From assembly GCA_963807355.1 (NCBI GenBank), contig CAWEBX010000018.1, positions 8,212-72,211 on the forward strand: 64,000 nt of DNA, read 5' to 3'. Of this stretch, positions 22,467 to 31,670 are shown piece by piece. Both the position numbers and the translations under genes were made by a program. Within the stretch, counting starts at the first letter, position 1, and each line of letters opens with the position of its first letter. The notes below the pieces were generated by a model that was not told the DNA's origin, ran no database searches, and worked only from the letters and a program-made list of their open reading frames with translations. This stretch comes from Nitrobacter sp963807355. GTDB lineage: Bacteria; Pseudomonadota; Alphaproteobacteria; Rhizobiales; Xanthobacteraceae.

Positions 22467-23612
22467 ATGACCCGCCCGCATCTCAAGAAATTTCGTCGCA
22501 TCGTCGTCAAGGTCGGCTCGTCCCTTCTGATCGATGCCGCGGCGGGCAAGGTACGCGCGGCGTGGCTGTCGGCGCTGGCCGCCGATATCGCGGCGCTTCA
22601 TGGCGACGGCTGCGACGTGTTGATTGTCTCGTCCGGCGCGGTCGCACTCGGCCGCAGCAAGCTGAAGTTGCCGCACGGCCCGCTGAAGCTGGAGGAGAGT
22701 CAGGCCGCAGCCGCCGTCGGGCAGATCGCACTGGCTCGGATCTGGTCGAAAGTGTTGGGCGATCACGGCATCGGCGCGGGGCAGATTCTGGTGACATTGC
22801 AGGACACCGAAGAACGCCGTCGCTATCTCAATGCGCGTTCGACCATCGCAAAGCTGCTCGAGTGGCGCGCGGTGCCGGTCATCAATGAGAACGACACGGT
22901 GGCTACCAACGAAATCCGCTACGGCGACAACGATCGCCTTGCCGCGCGGGTCGCCACCATGGCGAGCGCGGATTTGCTGATCCTGTTGTCGGATATCGAC
23001 GGTCTCTATGACGCGCCGCCTCATCTCAATCCAGAGGCAAAACTGATTCCGGTGGTGAAGAGGGTTACCGCGGACATCGAGGCGATGGCAGGCAGCGCTG
23101 CGTCCGAATTGTCACGTGGCGGAATGCGGACCAAGATCGAGGCAGCGAAGATCGCAACAACCGCCGGCACGCACATGCTGATCGCTTCCGGCAAGGTCGA
23201 GCATCCATTGCAGGCCATCATGGATGCTGGTCCCTGCACCTGGTTTCTGACGCGGGCGAATCCGGTCACGGCGCGCAAGCGTTGGATCGCCGGTTCGCTG
23301 GAGCCCAGGGGTACGCTGACGATCGATGCCGGCGCGGTCACGGCGCTACGCGCCGGCAAGAGTTTACTTCCGGCAGGCGTGACCCGGATTGATGGGCATT
23401 TCGCGCGGGGCGATGCTGTCATCGTGCGCGGCCCAAATACGCATGAAGTCGGCCGCGGTCTCGTCGCCTACGATGCAATCGATGCCGACAAGATCAAAGG
23501 GCGCTCGTCTTCCGACGCCGCACAGCTTCTGGGGGTCAGCGGCCGCTCCGAAATGATCCATCGCGACGACCTCGTGGTCGGTGGCCTGCCTGGCGAGACT
23601 GACAGTGTCTGA
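22467..23612 (+). CDS. proB: Glutamate 5-kinase
   Basis: The protein has 381 residues. The amino-acid-kinase domain begins F-R-R-I-V-V-K-V-G-S-S-L-L with later V-S-S-G-A-V-A-L-G, N-E-N-D-T-V-A-T-N-E and L-L-S-D-I-D-G-L-Y. The last 100 residues form a PUA domain (G-T-L-T-I-D-A-G-A-V-T-A-L-R; R-G-L-V-A-Y-D). It phosphorylates glutamate with ATP in the first step of proline synthesis and is normally inhibited by proline. It sits before proA with a gap of about 117 bases, so the two steps are encoded together. Confidence 0.96.
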   Translation: MTRPHLKKFRRIVVKVGSSLLIDAAAGKVRAAWLSALAADIAALHGDGCDVLIVSSGAVALGRSKLKLPHGPLKLEESQAAAAVGQIALARIWSKVLGDHGIGAGQILVTLQDTEERRRYLNARSTIAKLLEWRAVPVINENDTVATNEIRYGDNDRLAARVATMASADLLILLSDIDGLYDAPPHLNPEAKLIPVVKRVTADIEAMAGSAASELSRGGMRTKIEAAKIATTAGTHMLIASGKVEHPLQAIMDAGPCTWFLTRANPVTARKRWIAGSLEPRGTLTIDAGAVTALRAGKSLLPAGVTRIDGHFARGDAVIVRGPNTHEVGRGLVAYDAIDADKIKGRSSSDAAQLLGVSGRSEMIHRDDLVVGGLPGETDSV

Positions 23613-23729
23613 ATTCAATGTCGCGGATACAGGCCCGGCCTCGTCTTCTTGACACGCCATTATCTCGCCAGTCCCGGATTTCTATGCTAGGGATACAACG
23701 AGAGAACGGGAACGAAGACTGTTACCTGA

Positions 23730-25022
23730 ATGACTGCTTCCCTGAAGGCGATCGGCGCCTCGGCCGATCTTCCGGTCTTGATGAGCGACCTTGCAACACA
23801 GGCGCGCGTAGCTGCGCGAGCGCTCAGTCTTGCTTCAACGGCGCAGAAAAATCAGGCGCTCAATGCGATGGAACGCGCGATCCGAAGAAATGCGGCTGCG
23901 ATTCTTGAGGCCAATGCGGAAGATGTCACTGATGCACGCGACGGCGGTGCGACGGCGGCGTTCATCGATCGTCTCACGCTGACGCAAGCGCGCGTGGAGG
24001 CGATGGCTGACGGCGTGAAGGTCGTCCGCGAGATCGACGATCCGGTGGGGCGCGTCACCGAGCGCTGGCAGCGACCCAACGGCATGACCATTGAGCGTGT
24101 GCGTGTGCCGCTCGGGGTGGTCGCCGTGATCTTCGAGAGTCGTCCCAACGTCTGCGCCGACGCCGGCGTGCTCTGTCTCAAATCCGGCAACGCTGTAATC
24201 CTGCGCGGCGGCTCGGAAAGCTTTCGCTCATGCCGTGCGATTCATGATTGTCTGGTGCAGGGATTACGCGAGGCGCAATTGCCGGAAGCGGCGATCACGC
24301 TGGTGCCGACGCGGGACCGTGCTGCGGTTGGGCTGCTATTGAGCGGGTTGAACGGCGGCATCGACGTGATCGTGCCGCGCGGCGGCAAAAGCCTTGTCGC
24401 GCGTGTCGAGGCCGAGGCGCGCGTGCCGGTGTTTGCGCATCTTGAGGGCGTCAATCACGTCTATGTCGACGGCGCTGCCGATCTCGCGATGGCGAAGGCG
24501 ATCGTGCTCAATGCCAAGATGCGTCGCCCAAGCGTTTGCGGTGCGGCCGAGACGCTGCTGGTCGATCGCGCCGGTGCGCGGGACACCCTGAAGCCGCTGA
24601 TCGAAACGCTGATCAATGCCGGCTGCGAGGTGCGCGGCGATTCCGTCGTGCAGGGTATTGATCCGCGGGTCAGGCCCGCGACCGATAATGACTGGGACAC
24701 CGAATATGGCGAAGCGATCATTGCTGCGCGCGTGGTCGATGGTTGCGGTGGTGCCATTGACCATATCCAACGCCACGGCTCGCACCACACAGACGCGATC
24801 GTGACCGAGGATCCCGAAACGGCTGCTCGGTTTCTTAACGAGGTCGATTCAGCGATCGTGCTGCATAATGCTTCGACGCAATTTGCCGACGGCGGCGAAT
24901 TTGGCTTTGGCGCCGAAATCGGCATCGCCACAGGCAAATTCCATGCGCGCGGGCCGGTTGGCGCTGAGCAACTGACCAGTTTCAAATATCGCATACATGG
25001 TAGCGGGCAGGTCCGTCCGTGA
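23730..25022 (+). CDS. proA: Gamma-glutamyl phosphate reductase
   Basis: The protein has 430 residues of the aldehyde-dehydrogenase fold. Catalytic Cys270 lies in R-R-P-S-V-C-G-A-A-E. Other family marks are R-V-P-L-G-V-V-A-V-I-F-E-S-R-P-N-V (about 120-136) and G-A-E-I-G-I-A-T-G-K near the C-terminus. With NADPH it reduces glutamyl-5-phosphate made by ProB to the semialdehyde that cyclises to pyrroline-5-carboxylate. The start M-T-A-S-L-K-A-I has no clear ribosome site, and a start a few codons later is possible. Confidence 0.96.
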   Translation: MTASLKAIGASADLPVLMSDLATQARVAARALSLASTAQKNQALNAMERAIRRNAAAILEANAEDVTDARDGGATAAFIDRLTLTQARVEAMADGVKVVREIDDPVGRVTERWQRPNGMTIERVRVPLGVVAVIFESRPNVCADAGVLCLKSGNAVILRGGSESFRSCRAIHDCLVQGLREAQLPEAAITLVPTRDRAAVGLLLSGLNGGIDVIVPRGGKSLVARVEAEARVPVFAHLEGVNHVYVDGAADLAMAKAIVLNAKMRRPSVCGAAETLLVDRAGARDTLKPLIETLINAGCEVRGDSVVQGIDPRVRPATDNDWDTEYGEAIIAARVVDGCGGAIDHIQRHGSHHTDAIVTEDPETAARFLNEVDSAIVLHNASTQFADGGEFGFGAEIGIATGKFHARGPVGAEQLTSFKYRIHGSGQVRP

Positions 25023-25113
25023 GCGCAATTGGATCATCCTGCGGGTTGCGCGGGGATTGATTTTGGGGTCGCGTTCCGTCGCTTCAGACGCCATCCCGCT
25101 TCATTCCGATGGC

Positions 25114-25704
25114 ATGCGCATAGGTCTGCTTGGCGGGTCGTTCAACCCGCCTCACGCCGCGCATCGTGCCGTCAGCCTGTATGCCTTGAAGCGGCTGGAT
25201 CTCGACCGGGTCTGGTGGCTCGTTTCACCCGCCAATCCGCTCAAGGATGCGCGGGCGCTGCGCGCTCTCAGCGAACGCGCTGCTGCGGCGTCGGCAATGG
25301 CGAGTGATCCGCGGATCGATATCAGTTGTCTCGAAGCTGTCATCGGAACGCGCTACACCATTGACACCATAACCTATCTGCGACGCAGGTGCGCGAACGT
25401 GCGCTTTGTCTGGATCATGGGCGCCGATAATCTGGAGCAGTTTCATCGCTGGGAAAACTGGCAGCGGATCGCCGCCGCGGTGCCGATCGCAGTGGTCGAT
25501 CGTCCGCCGCACAGTTTCCGCGCTCTTGCGGCGCCAGCCGCGCAGGCGCTTGCGCGGTGGCGTTTGCCCGAAGCCAGGGCCGACCGATTGGCCACGCACC
25601 GCCTGCCTGCCTGGGTTTTCCTCACGGGAATGAAATCGCGGTTGTCCTCGACCGGGCTGCGGAACCGGGACGGAACATGGATGGACGGAAGCCTTAAAAC
25701 ATGA
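25114..25704 (+). CDS. nadD: Nicotinate-mononucleotide adenylyltransferase
   Basis: The protein has 196 residues from ATG 25114, where the nucleotidyl-transferase motif begins at once (M-R-I-G-L-L-G-G-S-F-N-P-P-H-A-A-H). The frame is open back to 24997 across the end of proA, so an upstream start cannot be excluded. F-V-W-I-M-G-A-D-N-L and the C-terminal S-S-T-G-L-R (S-T-x-I-R-like) are the other signature parts. It transfers AMP from ATP to NaMN in NAD synthesis. The position between proA and rsfS is conserved. Confidence 0.93.
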   Translation: MRIGLLGGSFNPPHAAHRAVSLYALKRLDLDRVWWLVSPANPLKDARALRALSERAAAASAMASDPRIDISCLEAVIGTRYTIDTITYLRRRCANVRFVWIMGADNLEQFHRWENWQRIAAAVPIAVVDRPPHSFRALAAPAAQALARWRLPEARADRLATHRLPAWVFLTGMKSRLSSTGLRNRDGTWMDGSLKT

Positions 25705-25820
25705 AGGCGCGGCCTCACTGGAATATTGAAACTTCCGCCCCTACATGCGTATTATAACCCATCGGTGCCGGGAGTCGGCGTCGGTACAGCGAAAGGAAAT
25801 GGTCCCTGACCGCACCTGTA

Positions 25821-26285
25821 TTGTCCAGGTCTGCTTCATCCTCCTCGCCGGGATCGTCGGCGCTGAAGAGAACGAAAGCCAAGACCGACGGGCCTAGAAC
25901 ACGAAGGACTTCGGCAGACGCCGTCATTGCGGAGGCGCAGCCGGATGTGGAACAGACCCTTAAGCTGATCCTTTCCCGCCTCGAGGATATGAAGGCGGAA
26001 GATGCGGTCACCATCGACCTACGCGGCAGGTCGGCTTTTTCGGACTACATGGTCATCGCCACCGGTCGGTCCAACCGCCATGTCGGGGCTGTCGCCGAAA
26101 ATGTGGCTAAGGGCCTCAAGGATGCTGGAGTCAAGAAAGTCCATATCGAGGGCATGCCCAATTGCGACTGGGTACTGATCGATTCCGGCGGTGTGATCGT
26201 GCATGTGTTCAGGCCTGAGGTTCGTGAATTCTACAATCTCGAGAGATTGTGGATACAAAACACGGCAACGGCGAAGACGGTCTGA
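25821..26285 (+). CDS. rsfS: Ribosome silencing factor RsfS (iojap)
   Basis: The domain is clear from about residue 45: L-I-L-S-R-L-E-D-M-K-A-E-D-A-V-T-I-D-L, S-D-Y-M-V-I-A-T-G-R-S-N-R-H-V and G-V-I-V-H-V-F-R-P-E-V-R-E-F-Y-N-L-E. It binds L14 and blocks subunit joining when nutrients are scarce. The Ser/Lys-rich N-terminus is weakly defined. The frame starts at TTG 25821, and a strong-looking GAAAGGAAATG at 25791-25801 starts a different, shorter frame. The true start may lie elsewhere. Confidence 0.9.
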   Translation: MSRSASSSSPGSSALKRTKAKTDGPRTRRTSADAVIAEAQPDVEQTLKLILSRLEDMKAEDAVTIDLRGRSAFSDYMVIATGRSNRHVGAVAENVAKGLKDAGVKKVHIEGMPNCDWVLIDSGGVIVHVFRPEVREFYNLERLWIQNTATAKTV

Positions 26286-26330
26286 ACCGTTTGCCGCTGC
26301 GATTCAATTATCGCATGTCAGCGTGCGCAG

Positions 26331-26813
26331 ATGCGACTCGTCGTCGTTGCCGTTGGTCGTCTTAAGCAGGGTCCTGAGCGGGAGCTCGCCGATCGCTATC
26401 GCGGACGCTTCGAGGATATCGGGCGCAAGCTTGGCTTTCGCGGCTTGGATATCCATGAAATTGCGGAAAGTCGCGCCCGCGATGTTGAGCAGCGCATTCG
26501 CGAAGAGGCGGCCGCAGTTCTTGCTTTGGTTCCCGAAGAGATGGTCCTGGTGGCGCTGGACGAAAAAGGTAAAAATATCGACAGCGCCGCGTTTGCGGAA
26601 CATCTTGGCCGCTGGCGGGATGAGTTGGTGGCGAGCACTGTTTTTATCATCGGCGGCGCGGACGGACTTTCGCCCGAATTGCGGCGCAGGGCTAGATTGA
26701 GCGTTGCGTTTGGTGCTGCCACTTGGCCGCATCAGATGGTACGCGTCATGTTGCTGGAGCAGATCTACCGGGCCGCGACCATCCTGGCCGGCCATCCTTA
26801 TCACCGCGGTTAG
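26331..26813 (+). CDS. rlmH: 23S rRNA pseudouridine-1915 N3-methyltransferase
   Basis: The protein has 160 residues of the SPOUT fold. The start M-R-L-V-V-V-A-V-G-R-L-K and the knot region (V-A-L-D-E-K-G-K; F-I-I-G-G-A-D-G-L; C-terminal Q-I-Y-R-A-A-T-I-L-A-G-H-P-Y-H) are textbook RlmH. It methylates pseudouridine 1915 in helix 69 of 23S rRNA on complete 70S ribosomes. It follows rsfS by 45 bases, a very common pairing. Confidence 0.96.
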   Translation: MRLVVVAVGRLKQGPERELADRYRGRFEDIGRKLGFRGLDIHEIAESRARDVEQRIREEAAAVLALVPEEMVLVALDEKGKNIDSAAFAEHLGRWRDELVASTVFIIGGADGLSPELRRRARLSVAFGAATWPHQMVRVMLLEQIYRAATILAGHPYHRG

Positions 26814-26853
26814 TGCGCTCGGCTGAACGCGCCGGCGCGAACGGATTAACATA

Positions 26854-28260
26854 GTGCGAGCAAACGAGCGCCGATCACCTGAATTGGGACTGATCCAGGG
26901 CTTCCGTTCACGGTCCCAGGAGGTGCGATTCGGACAGTCGCCACCTGCTTCCATGCTTGTGATCTCAGCTTGTCTGCTTGCGGGTTTTTCGTCTGCGGTT
27001 TCGTCGTCCGTGATGGCGCAGACCGGAACACCCTCGCCGGCAAACCCGTCGGCGGACGACATCAAACAGCGCGAGCGGGATCTGGAAGCGGTACGGGCGC
27101 AGCAAAAGAGCGCGGTTGAATTACAGGAGCGACTGAAGGCCGACATTGCGGCGATTGGTCAAAATCGCGCCAAGCTCAATCAACAGTTGATCGATGTCGC
27201 CGCCAGTGTCCGTGACATCGAGACCAAAATTGCAGAGGCCGAAGCGCGCCTGCTGCCGCTCGATGCCCGCGAGCAGGAAATCCGAGCCTCGCTGGATTCG
27301 CGGCGGTCGGAGATCGTGGAAGTGCTCGCCGCCCTCCAGCGCGCCGGCCGCCGCACACCGCCCGCTTTGCTGGTGCGGCCGGAGGATGCTTTGCAGTCTT
27401 TGCGCACCGCGATTCTGCTCGGCTCCGTTGTGCCGGAGATGCGCGTGCGCGCGGAAAAGCTCGTGGCTGATCTCGATGAACTTGTCGGCCTTCGGAAATC
27501 AATCGCCGCCGAGCGAGATCGGATGGCGGCCAATCGCGACAGCCTCAAGGACGAACAAACCCGTTTGGCGACGCTGGTGGACGAACGACAACGGCAGCAA
27601 AGCGGTATCGAAAAAAATATGGCCGTGGAGGCGGCGCGTGCGGTCGAACTGTCGCGCCAGGTCGACACGCTGCAAGGCCTGATCGCGAAGATGGAGCAGG
27701 ATCTCAAGAGCGCGGCCAAGGCGGCGGCGACAGCCAGCCGGCAAGGTGTTCCGGGAGCGCTCAATGGCAAGCCGGATCTGGGTGCCCTCAAGGATCCCGG
27801 CCGGCTCAGTCCGGCTATTGCCTTTGCGTCGGCCAAGGGCTTGTTGGCGCTGCCGGTTAACGGCACGAAGATTCGTGATTTCGGCGGCTCCGATGGTGCC
27901 GGTGGCGCGGAAAAAGGCATTTCGTTAGCCGCCCGTCCTGGCGCTCAGGTCACGACACCCTGTGACGGCTGGGTGGTGTATGCGGGACCGTTCCGTAGTT
28001 ATGGACAACTCTTGATCCTCAATGCCGGGGGCGGGTATCATGTGCTGATCGCCGGCATGGAACGTATTTCGGTTAACATCGGCCAGTTCGTGTTGACCGG
28101 GGAGCCGGTAGCGACGATGGGATCGACTTCCCGTGTCGCCTCGATTCTCGCGGCAAACGCTAGTCAGCCCGTCCTCTACATTGAGTTCCGTAAGGACGGC
28201 ACTCCCATTGATCCAGGCCCGTGGTGGGTCGCAAACAAAGGTCAAAAGGTTCGCGGATGA
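26854..28260 (+). CDS. EnvC-like murein hydrolase activator (degenerate LytM)
   Basis: GTG 26854 gives 468 residues. ATG 26953 would place a signal-peptide-like segment (M-L-V-I-S-A-C-L-L-A-G-F) at the start, so the start is uncertain. A long coiled coil covers roughly 60-300 (R-E-R-D-L-E-A-V-R-A-Q-Q-K; E-Q-D-L-K-S-A-A-K-A). The C-terminal LytM fold (about 340-465) lacks the zinc ligands: the usual H-x-G-x-D is K-G-I-S-L-A and the H-x-H is Y-H-V-L-I-A. It therefore should activate amidases at the division site, not cut murein itself. Its stop overlaps the ctpA start (ATGA). Confidence 0.85.
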   Translation: MRANERRSPELGLIQGFRSRSQEVRFGQSPPASMLVISACLLAGFSSAVSSSVMAQTGTPSPANPSADDIKQRERDLEAVRAQQKSAVELQERLKADIAAIGQNRAKLNQQLIDVAASVRDIETKIAEAEARLLPLDAREQEIRASLDSRRSEIVEVLAALQRAGRRTPPALLVRPEDALQSLRTAILLGSVVPEMRVRAEKLVADLDELVGLRKSIAAERDRMAANRDSLKDEQTRLATLVDERQRQQSGIEKNMAVEAARAVELSRQVDTLQGLIAKMEQDLKSAAKAAATASRQGVPGALNGKPDLGALKDPGRLSPAIAFASAKGLLALPVNGTKIRDFGGSDGAGGAEKGISLAARPGAQVTTPCDGWVVYAGPFRSYGQLLILNAGGGYHVLIAGMERISVNIGQFVLTGEPVATMGSTSRVASILAANASQPVLYIEFRKDGTPIDPGPWWVANKGQKVRG

Positions 28261-29612
28261 TGCGCAAGGTTTCCCTTATTGTTCTCAGCGCCGCAGCGGG
28301 TGCCGCGTTGACGCTGTTCGTGACACAGCCGCGGTCTATGACGATGGGATCAAGCGCGCGAGCCGCAACGTCGGATACCTATCGCCAGCTCAATCTGTTC
28401 GGCGATGTGTTCGAACGTGTCCGTACCGACTACGTCGAAAAGCCTGACGACAGCAAGCTGGTCGAATCGGCGATCAGCGGCATGCTCACGGGTCTTGATC
28501 CGCATTCGAGCTATATGGATGCGAAGAGCTTCCGCGACATGCAGGTGCAGACACGCGGTGAGTTTGGAGGTCTCGGCATCGAGGTCACGATGGAGGATGG
28601 CCTGGTCAAGGTGGTCTCGCCGATCGACGACACGCCGGCATCCAAGGCGGGTATCCTGGCAAACGACATCATCACCAATCTCGACGACGAGGCGGTGCAG
28701 GGACTGACCCTCAATCAGGCCGTCGACAAGATGCGCGGCCCGATCGGCACCAAGATCAGGCTAAAGATCATCCGCAAGGGACAGGACAATCCGATCGACG
28801 TGACGCTGGTGCGCGACAACATTCGCGTCCGTTCGGTCCGTTCGCGGATCGAATCCGACGACGTCGCCTATATCCGCATCACGACATTCAACGAGCAGAC
28901 CACCGAGGGGCTCAAGAAGTCGATTTCCGACCTGCAAAGCCAGCTTGGCGACAAGCTCAAGGGTTACATCATCGACCTGCGCAACAACCCGGGCGGGCTG
29001 CTCGAGGAAGCGGTGACCGTTTCGGATGCCTTCCTCGATCGCGGCGAGATCGTGTCGACGCGCGGCCGCAATGCCGAGGAAACCCAGCGGCGCAGCGCAC
29101 ATCCCGGCGACCTCACCAAGGGCAAACCCGTGATCGTTCTGACCAACGGCGGGTCGGCATCGGCTTCCGAAATCGTCGCCGGCGCATTGCAGGACCACAA
29201 GCGGGCAACATTGATCGGGACCCGTTCGTTCGGCAAGGGCTCGGTGCAGACCATCATTCCGCTCGGGTCGGGCAATGGCGCGCTCCGGCTGACGACCGCG
29301 CGCTATTATACGCCCGCGGGCCGTTCGATTCAGGCCAAGGGTATCGTTCCGGATATTGAGGTGCTTCAGGATGTGCCTGATGAACTGAAGTCAAGGACCG
29401 ATACCAAGGGCGAGGCCTCGCTGCGGGGGCACCTACGGAACGGCACCGACGAGAAGACAGGCTCGCAATCCTACGTCCCGCCGGACACCAAGAACGACAA
29501 GGCCCTCAAGATGGCCGATGACCTTCTGCACGGCGTCAAGATCAACGCCTCGTCACCGTCCCCCAGCAACAAGGCGGCGATTGAAAAGCCCGCAAACAAG
29601 GCAGCGAACTGA
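28257..29612 (+). CDS. ctpA: Carboxy-terminal processing protease, S41 family
   Basis: The protein has 451 residues from ATG 28257, coupled by ATGA overlap to the envC-like gene. A signal-anchor (V-S-L-I-V-L-S-A-A-A-G-A-A-L-T-L-F) is followed by a PDZ domain (about 95-180; G-E-F-G-G-L-G-I-E-V). The S41 core then carries Ser302 in G-S-A-S-A-S-E and Lys327 in F-G-K-G-S-V, 25 residues apart as required for the Ser-Lys dyad. It degrades or trims periplasmic proteins, often cell-wall enzymes. Pairing with an amidase activator suggests control of division-site hydrolysis, which is inference. Confidence 0.95.
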   Translation: MMRKVSLIVLSAAAGAALTLFVTQPRSMTMGSSARAATSDTYRQLNLFGDVFERVRTDYVEKPDDSKLVESAISGMLTGLDPHSSYMDAKSFRDMQVQTRGEFGGLGIEVTMEDGLVKVVSPIDDTPASKAGILANDIITNLDDEAVQGLTLNQAVDKMRGPIGTKIRLKIIRKGQDNPIDVTLVRDNIRVRSVRSRIESDDVAYIRITTFNEQTTEGLKKSISDLQSQLGDKLKGYIIDLRNNPGGLLEEAVTVSDAFLDRGEIVSTRGRNAEETQRRSAHPGDLTKGKPVIVLTNGGSASASEIVAGALQDHKRATLIGTRSFGKGSVQTIIPLGSGNGALRLTTARYYTPAGRSIQAKGIVPDIEVLQDVPDELKSRTDTKGEASLRGHLRNGTDEKTGSQSYVPPDTKNDKALKMADDLLHGVKINASSPSPSNKAAIEKPANKAAN

Positions 29613-29767
29613 TCCTTTGAAATAATCAGGTTTTTCGGATTCGGGCGGCCTCTGGGTCGCCCGAATTCGTTTGCGAGTGGGGTCACTTCAGGCGTCGCTG
29701 TCAGATCTCGCGTTGCCGCCTTTGCGAGCGCCCATGGTATTCTCAATTCGGATGATTCGAGGGGGCC

Positions 29768-30973
29768 ATGGCCGATACCGCCGACGATCTCAGCACGCCG
29801 CTTGGACAGAACTTCGCGCCCAAGCGCCGCTTACGGCTTCCTGTCACGCTGACACAGGTGGCCGGCTTTTTGCTGGGATCGATCCTTGTCGTCTTTCTGG
29901 GCTTTGTTTTCTTCAATCACGATCCTCTCGGCGGCGAACCCGTGGCGCGGGTTGCGATCCAGCAGACCTCGGTCAGCGACGACAAGCCTGCGGCCATCAG
30001 ATCCGCGCCGCAGCAGCCGGACAGTGCCGCCGCCGTTGCCGCTCAATCCGCAACCGGACAGAAGACCATCACCATCATCGACGGATCCAGCGGATCGCGT
30101 CAGGACGTCGTCGTCTCCGGTCCTGATTCCAATACGGCGGACGCCGGCTCACCGGCGGTGGCAACGGGAGTCGGTCAGCATCTGTTGGAAAAGTCGCGTT
30201 ATGGAATGATTCCGGTTGTCGCTGCCGACGGACTGAAGCCTTTCAAGGCTTATGCAATGGGCACCGAGGCGGATCGCGCGAAGGCTGCAAAGACGCCGGT
30301 GGTTGCCATCGTGGTCAGCGGTCTCGGCGTCGGTGCGACGAAAACCACCGATGCAATCATGAAACTGCCGTCAGCCGTAACGCTGGCGTTCACACCCTAT
30401 GGCTCTAATCCGGGTAAGATGGTGGAACAGGCGCACGCGCAACGTCACGAGGTGCTGCTGCAAGTCCCTATGGAGCCCTATGATTATCCCGACAACGACC
30501 CCGGACCGCAAACACTGCTCACGACACTTGGCGCCGAGCAGAATATCGATCGCCTTCATTGGCAGCTGAGCCGCTTTCAAGGCTATGTCGGCCTGACCAA
30601 TTTCATGGGAGCGCGTTTTGTCACTGCGGCTACGGTCATGCAGCCATTCATTCGCGAGGCAGCAGGGCGAGGTCTCGGCTACCTCGACGACGGAACTGCG
30701 CCGACGAGCGTGGCGGGTCAACTTGCGGAAAGGCAGGCTATGCCTTTCGCCAAGGCCGACCTGACCATTGATGCCGTTCCGACCTCGGTAGAGATCGACA
30801 AGGCGCTCGCAAGACTTGAGGAACTGGCAATGAAGCGGGGGACCGCCGTGGGCATGACTTCGGCGCTTCCGGTTTCCATCGACCGAATTGGCGCTTGGAT
30901 CAAGGGTCTCGAAAGCCGTGGCGTGACGCTTGTGCCATTGACAACCGCGATGCTGAAATCAAAATCGAACTAG
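29768..30973 (+). CDS. Divergent polysaccharide deacetylase family protein
   Basis: The protein has 401 residues. One N-terminal membrane anchor (V-A-G-F-L-L-G-S-I-L-V-V-F-L-G-F) is followed by a Ser/Ala/Gln-rich linker and a C-terminal domain (about 165-400). That domain shows K-T-P-V-V-A-I-V-V-S-G-L-G-V-G, M-E-P-Y-D-Y-P-D-N-D-P-G-P and N-F-M-G-A-R-F. This is the YibQ-type NodB-like fold, usually found next to envC and ctpA. Its metal ligands differ from true deacetylases and its substrate is unknown. The site suggests a role in envelope or peptidoglycan remodelling together with the two genes before it. Confidence 0.85.
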   Translation: MADTADDLSTPLGQNFAPKRRLRLPVTLTQVAGFLLGSILVVFLGFVFFNHDPLGGEPVARVAIQQTSVSDDKPAAIRSAPQQPDSAAAVAAQSATGQKTITIIDGSSGSRQDVVVSGPDSNTADAGSPAVATGVGQHLLEKSRYGMIPVVAADGLKPFKAYAMGTEADRAKAAKTPVVAIVVSGLGVGATKTTDAIMKLPSAVTLAFTPYGSNPGKMVEQAHAQRHEVLLQVPMEPYDYPDNDPGPQTLLTTLGAEQNIDRLHWQLSRFQGYVGLTNFMGARFVTAATVMQPFIREAAGRGLGYLDDGTAPTSVAGQLAERQAMPFAKADLTIDAVPTSVEIDKALARLEELAMKRGTAVGMTSALPVSIDRIGAWIKGLESRGVTLVPLTTAMLKSKSN

Positions 30974-30987
30974 CCTTCCGCATTTGA

Positions 30988-31071
30988 TGGAATCAGAAGC
31001 GTGGCTCTATGATTTTGGCTGACGCGTTTTCTTCACGCGAACCGGTATCCACTTCGCTCGAAAACGCTTTA
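30988..31071. repeat. Dispersed palindromic repeat, family A
   Basis: It contains AATCAGAAGCGTGGCTCTATGA, then ACGCGTTTTCTTCACGCGAA, CCGGTATCCACTTCGCTC and GAAAACGCT. This is the cleanest copy of family A in the window, between the deacetylase gene and rppH. Confidence 0.8.
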
Positions 31072-31106
31072 ATCCGAGTCCTTTCCGTTCTCAGGGCGGA
31101 GGAGGC

Positions 31107-31625
31107 GTGCAAGGCATTGATGGAATGGCGCGTTACGACGATCTACCCTACCGCACTTGCGTCGGCATGATGCTGTTCAACGAGAGGGGGCTCGTTTTCA
31201 TTGGTCGCCGCGCAGGCATTGAGCAGGTCGATGACCAGCATGTCTGGCAGATGCCGCAAGGCGGCGTCGATCCCGGCGAGGACACATGGCTCGCGGCGAA
31301 ACGCGAACTCTATGAGGAGACCAGCATTCGCTCGGTCGAGAAACTCGCTGAGGTATCTGACTGGCTGATCTATGACATTCCACGCACTGTGGCTGGACGG
31401 GCCTGGAAGGGCCGCTATCGCGGACAGCGCCAGAAGTGGTATGCGATGCGCTTCACCGGCAAGGACAACGAGATCGACGTCGCTAATCCGGGCGATGGCC
31501 ACAAGCCAGAATTTATCGCCTGGCGCTGGGAGCCGATGCAGAACCTGACCCGGTTAGTCGTGCCTTTCAAGCGCCCGGTCTATGAGCGCGTGGTCAAGGA
31601 ATTCACGAGCCTCTCCGGCGGTTAG
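31107..31625 (+). CDS. rppH: RNA pyrophosphohydrolase (Nudix)
   Basis: The protein has 172 residues from GTG 31107, with GGAGGAGG directly upstream. ATG 31125 is an alternative. The Nudix box G-G-V-D-P-G-E (52-58) ... R-E-L-Y-E-E-T (66-72) is complete, and Y-R-x-C-V-G-M-M-L-F-N is the usual N-terminal strand. It removes pyrophosphate from 5'-triphosphate mRNA to start decay, and may also hydrolyse dinucleoside polyphosphates. C-terminal F-K-R-P-V-Y-E-R-V-V-K-E-F is family-typical. Confidence 0.93.
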   Translation: MQGIDGMARYDDLPYRTCVGMMLFNERGLVFIGRRAGIEQVDDQHVWQMPQGGVDPGEDTWLAAKRELYEETSIRSVEKLAEVSDWLIYDIPRTVAGRAWKGRYRGQRQKWYAMRFTGKDNEIDVANPGDGHKPEFIAWRWEPMQNLTRLVVPFKRPVYERVVKEFTSLSGG

Positions 31626-31670
31626 AGCACACGCGCGGCGCATCCGAAACCCGATCGCCGGTTATGTGGC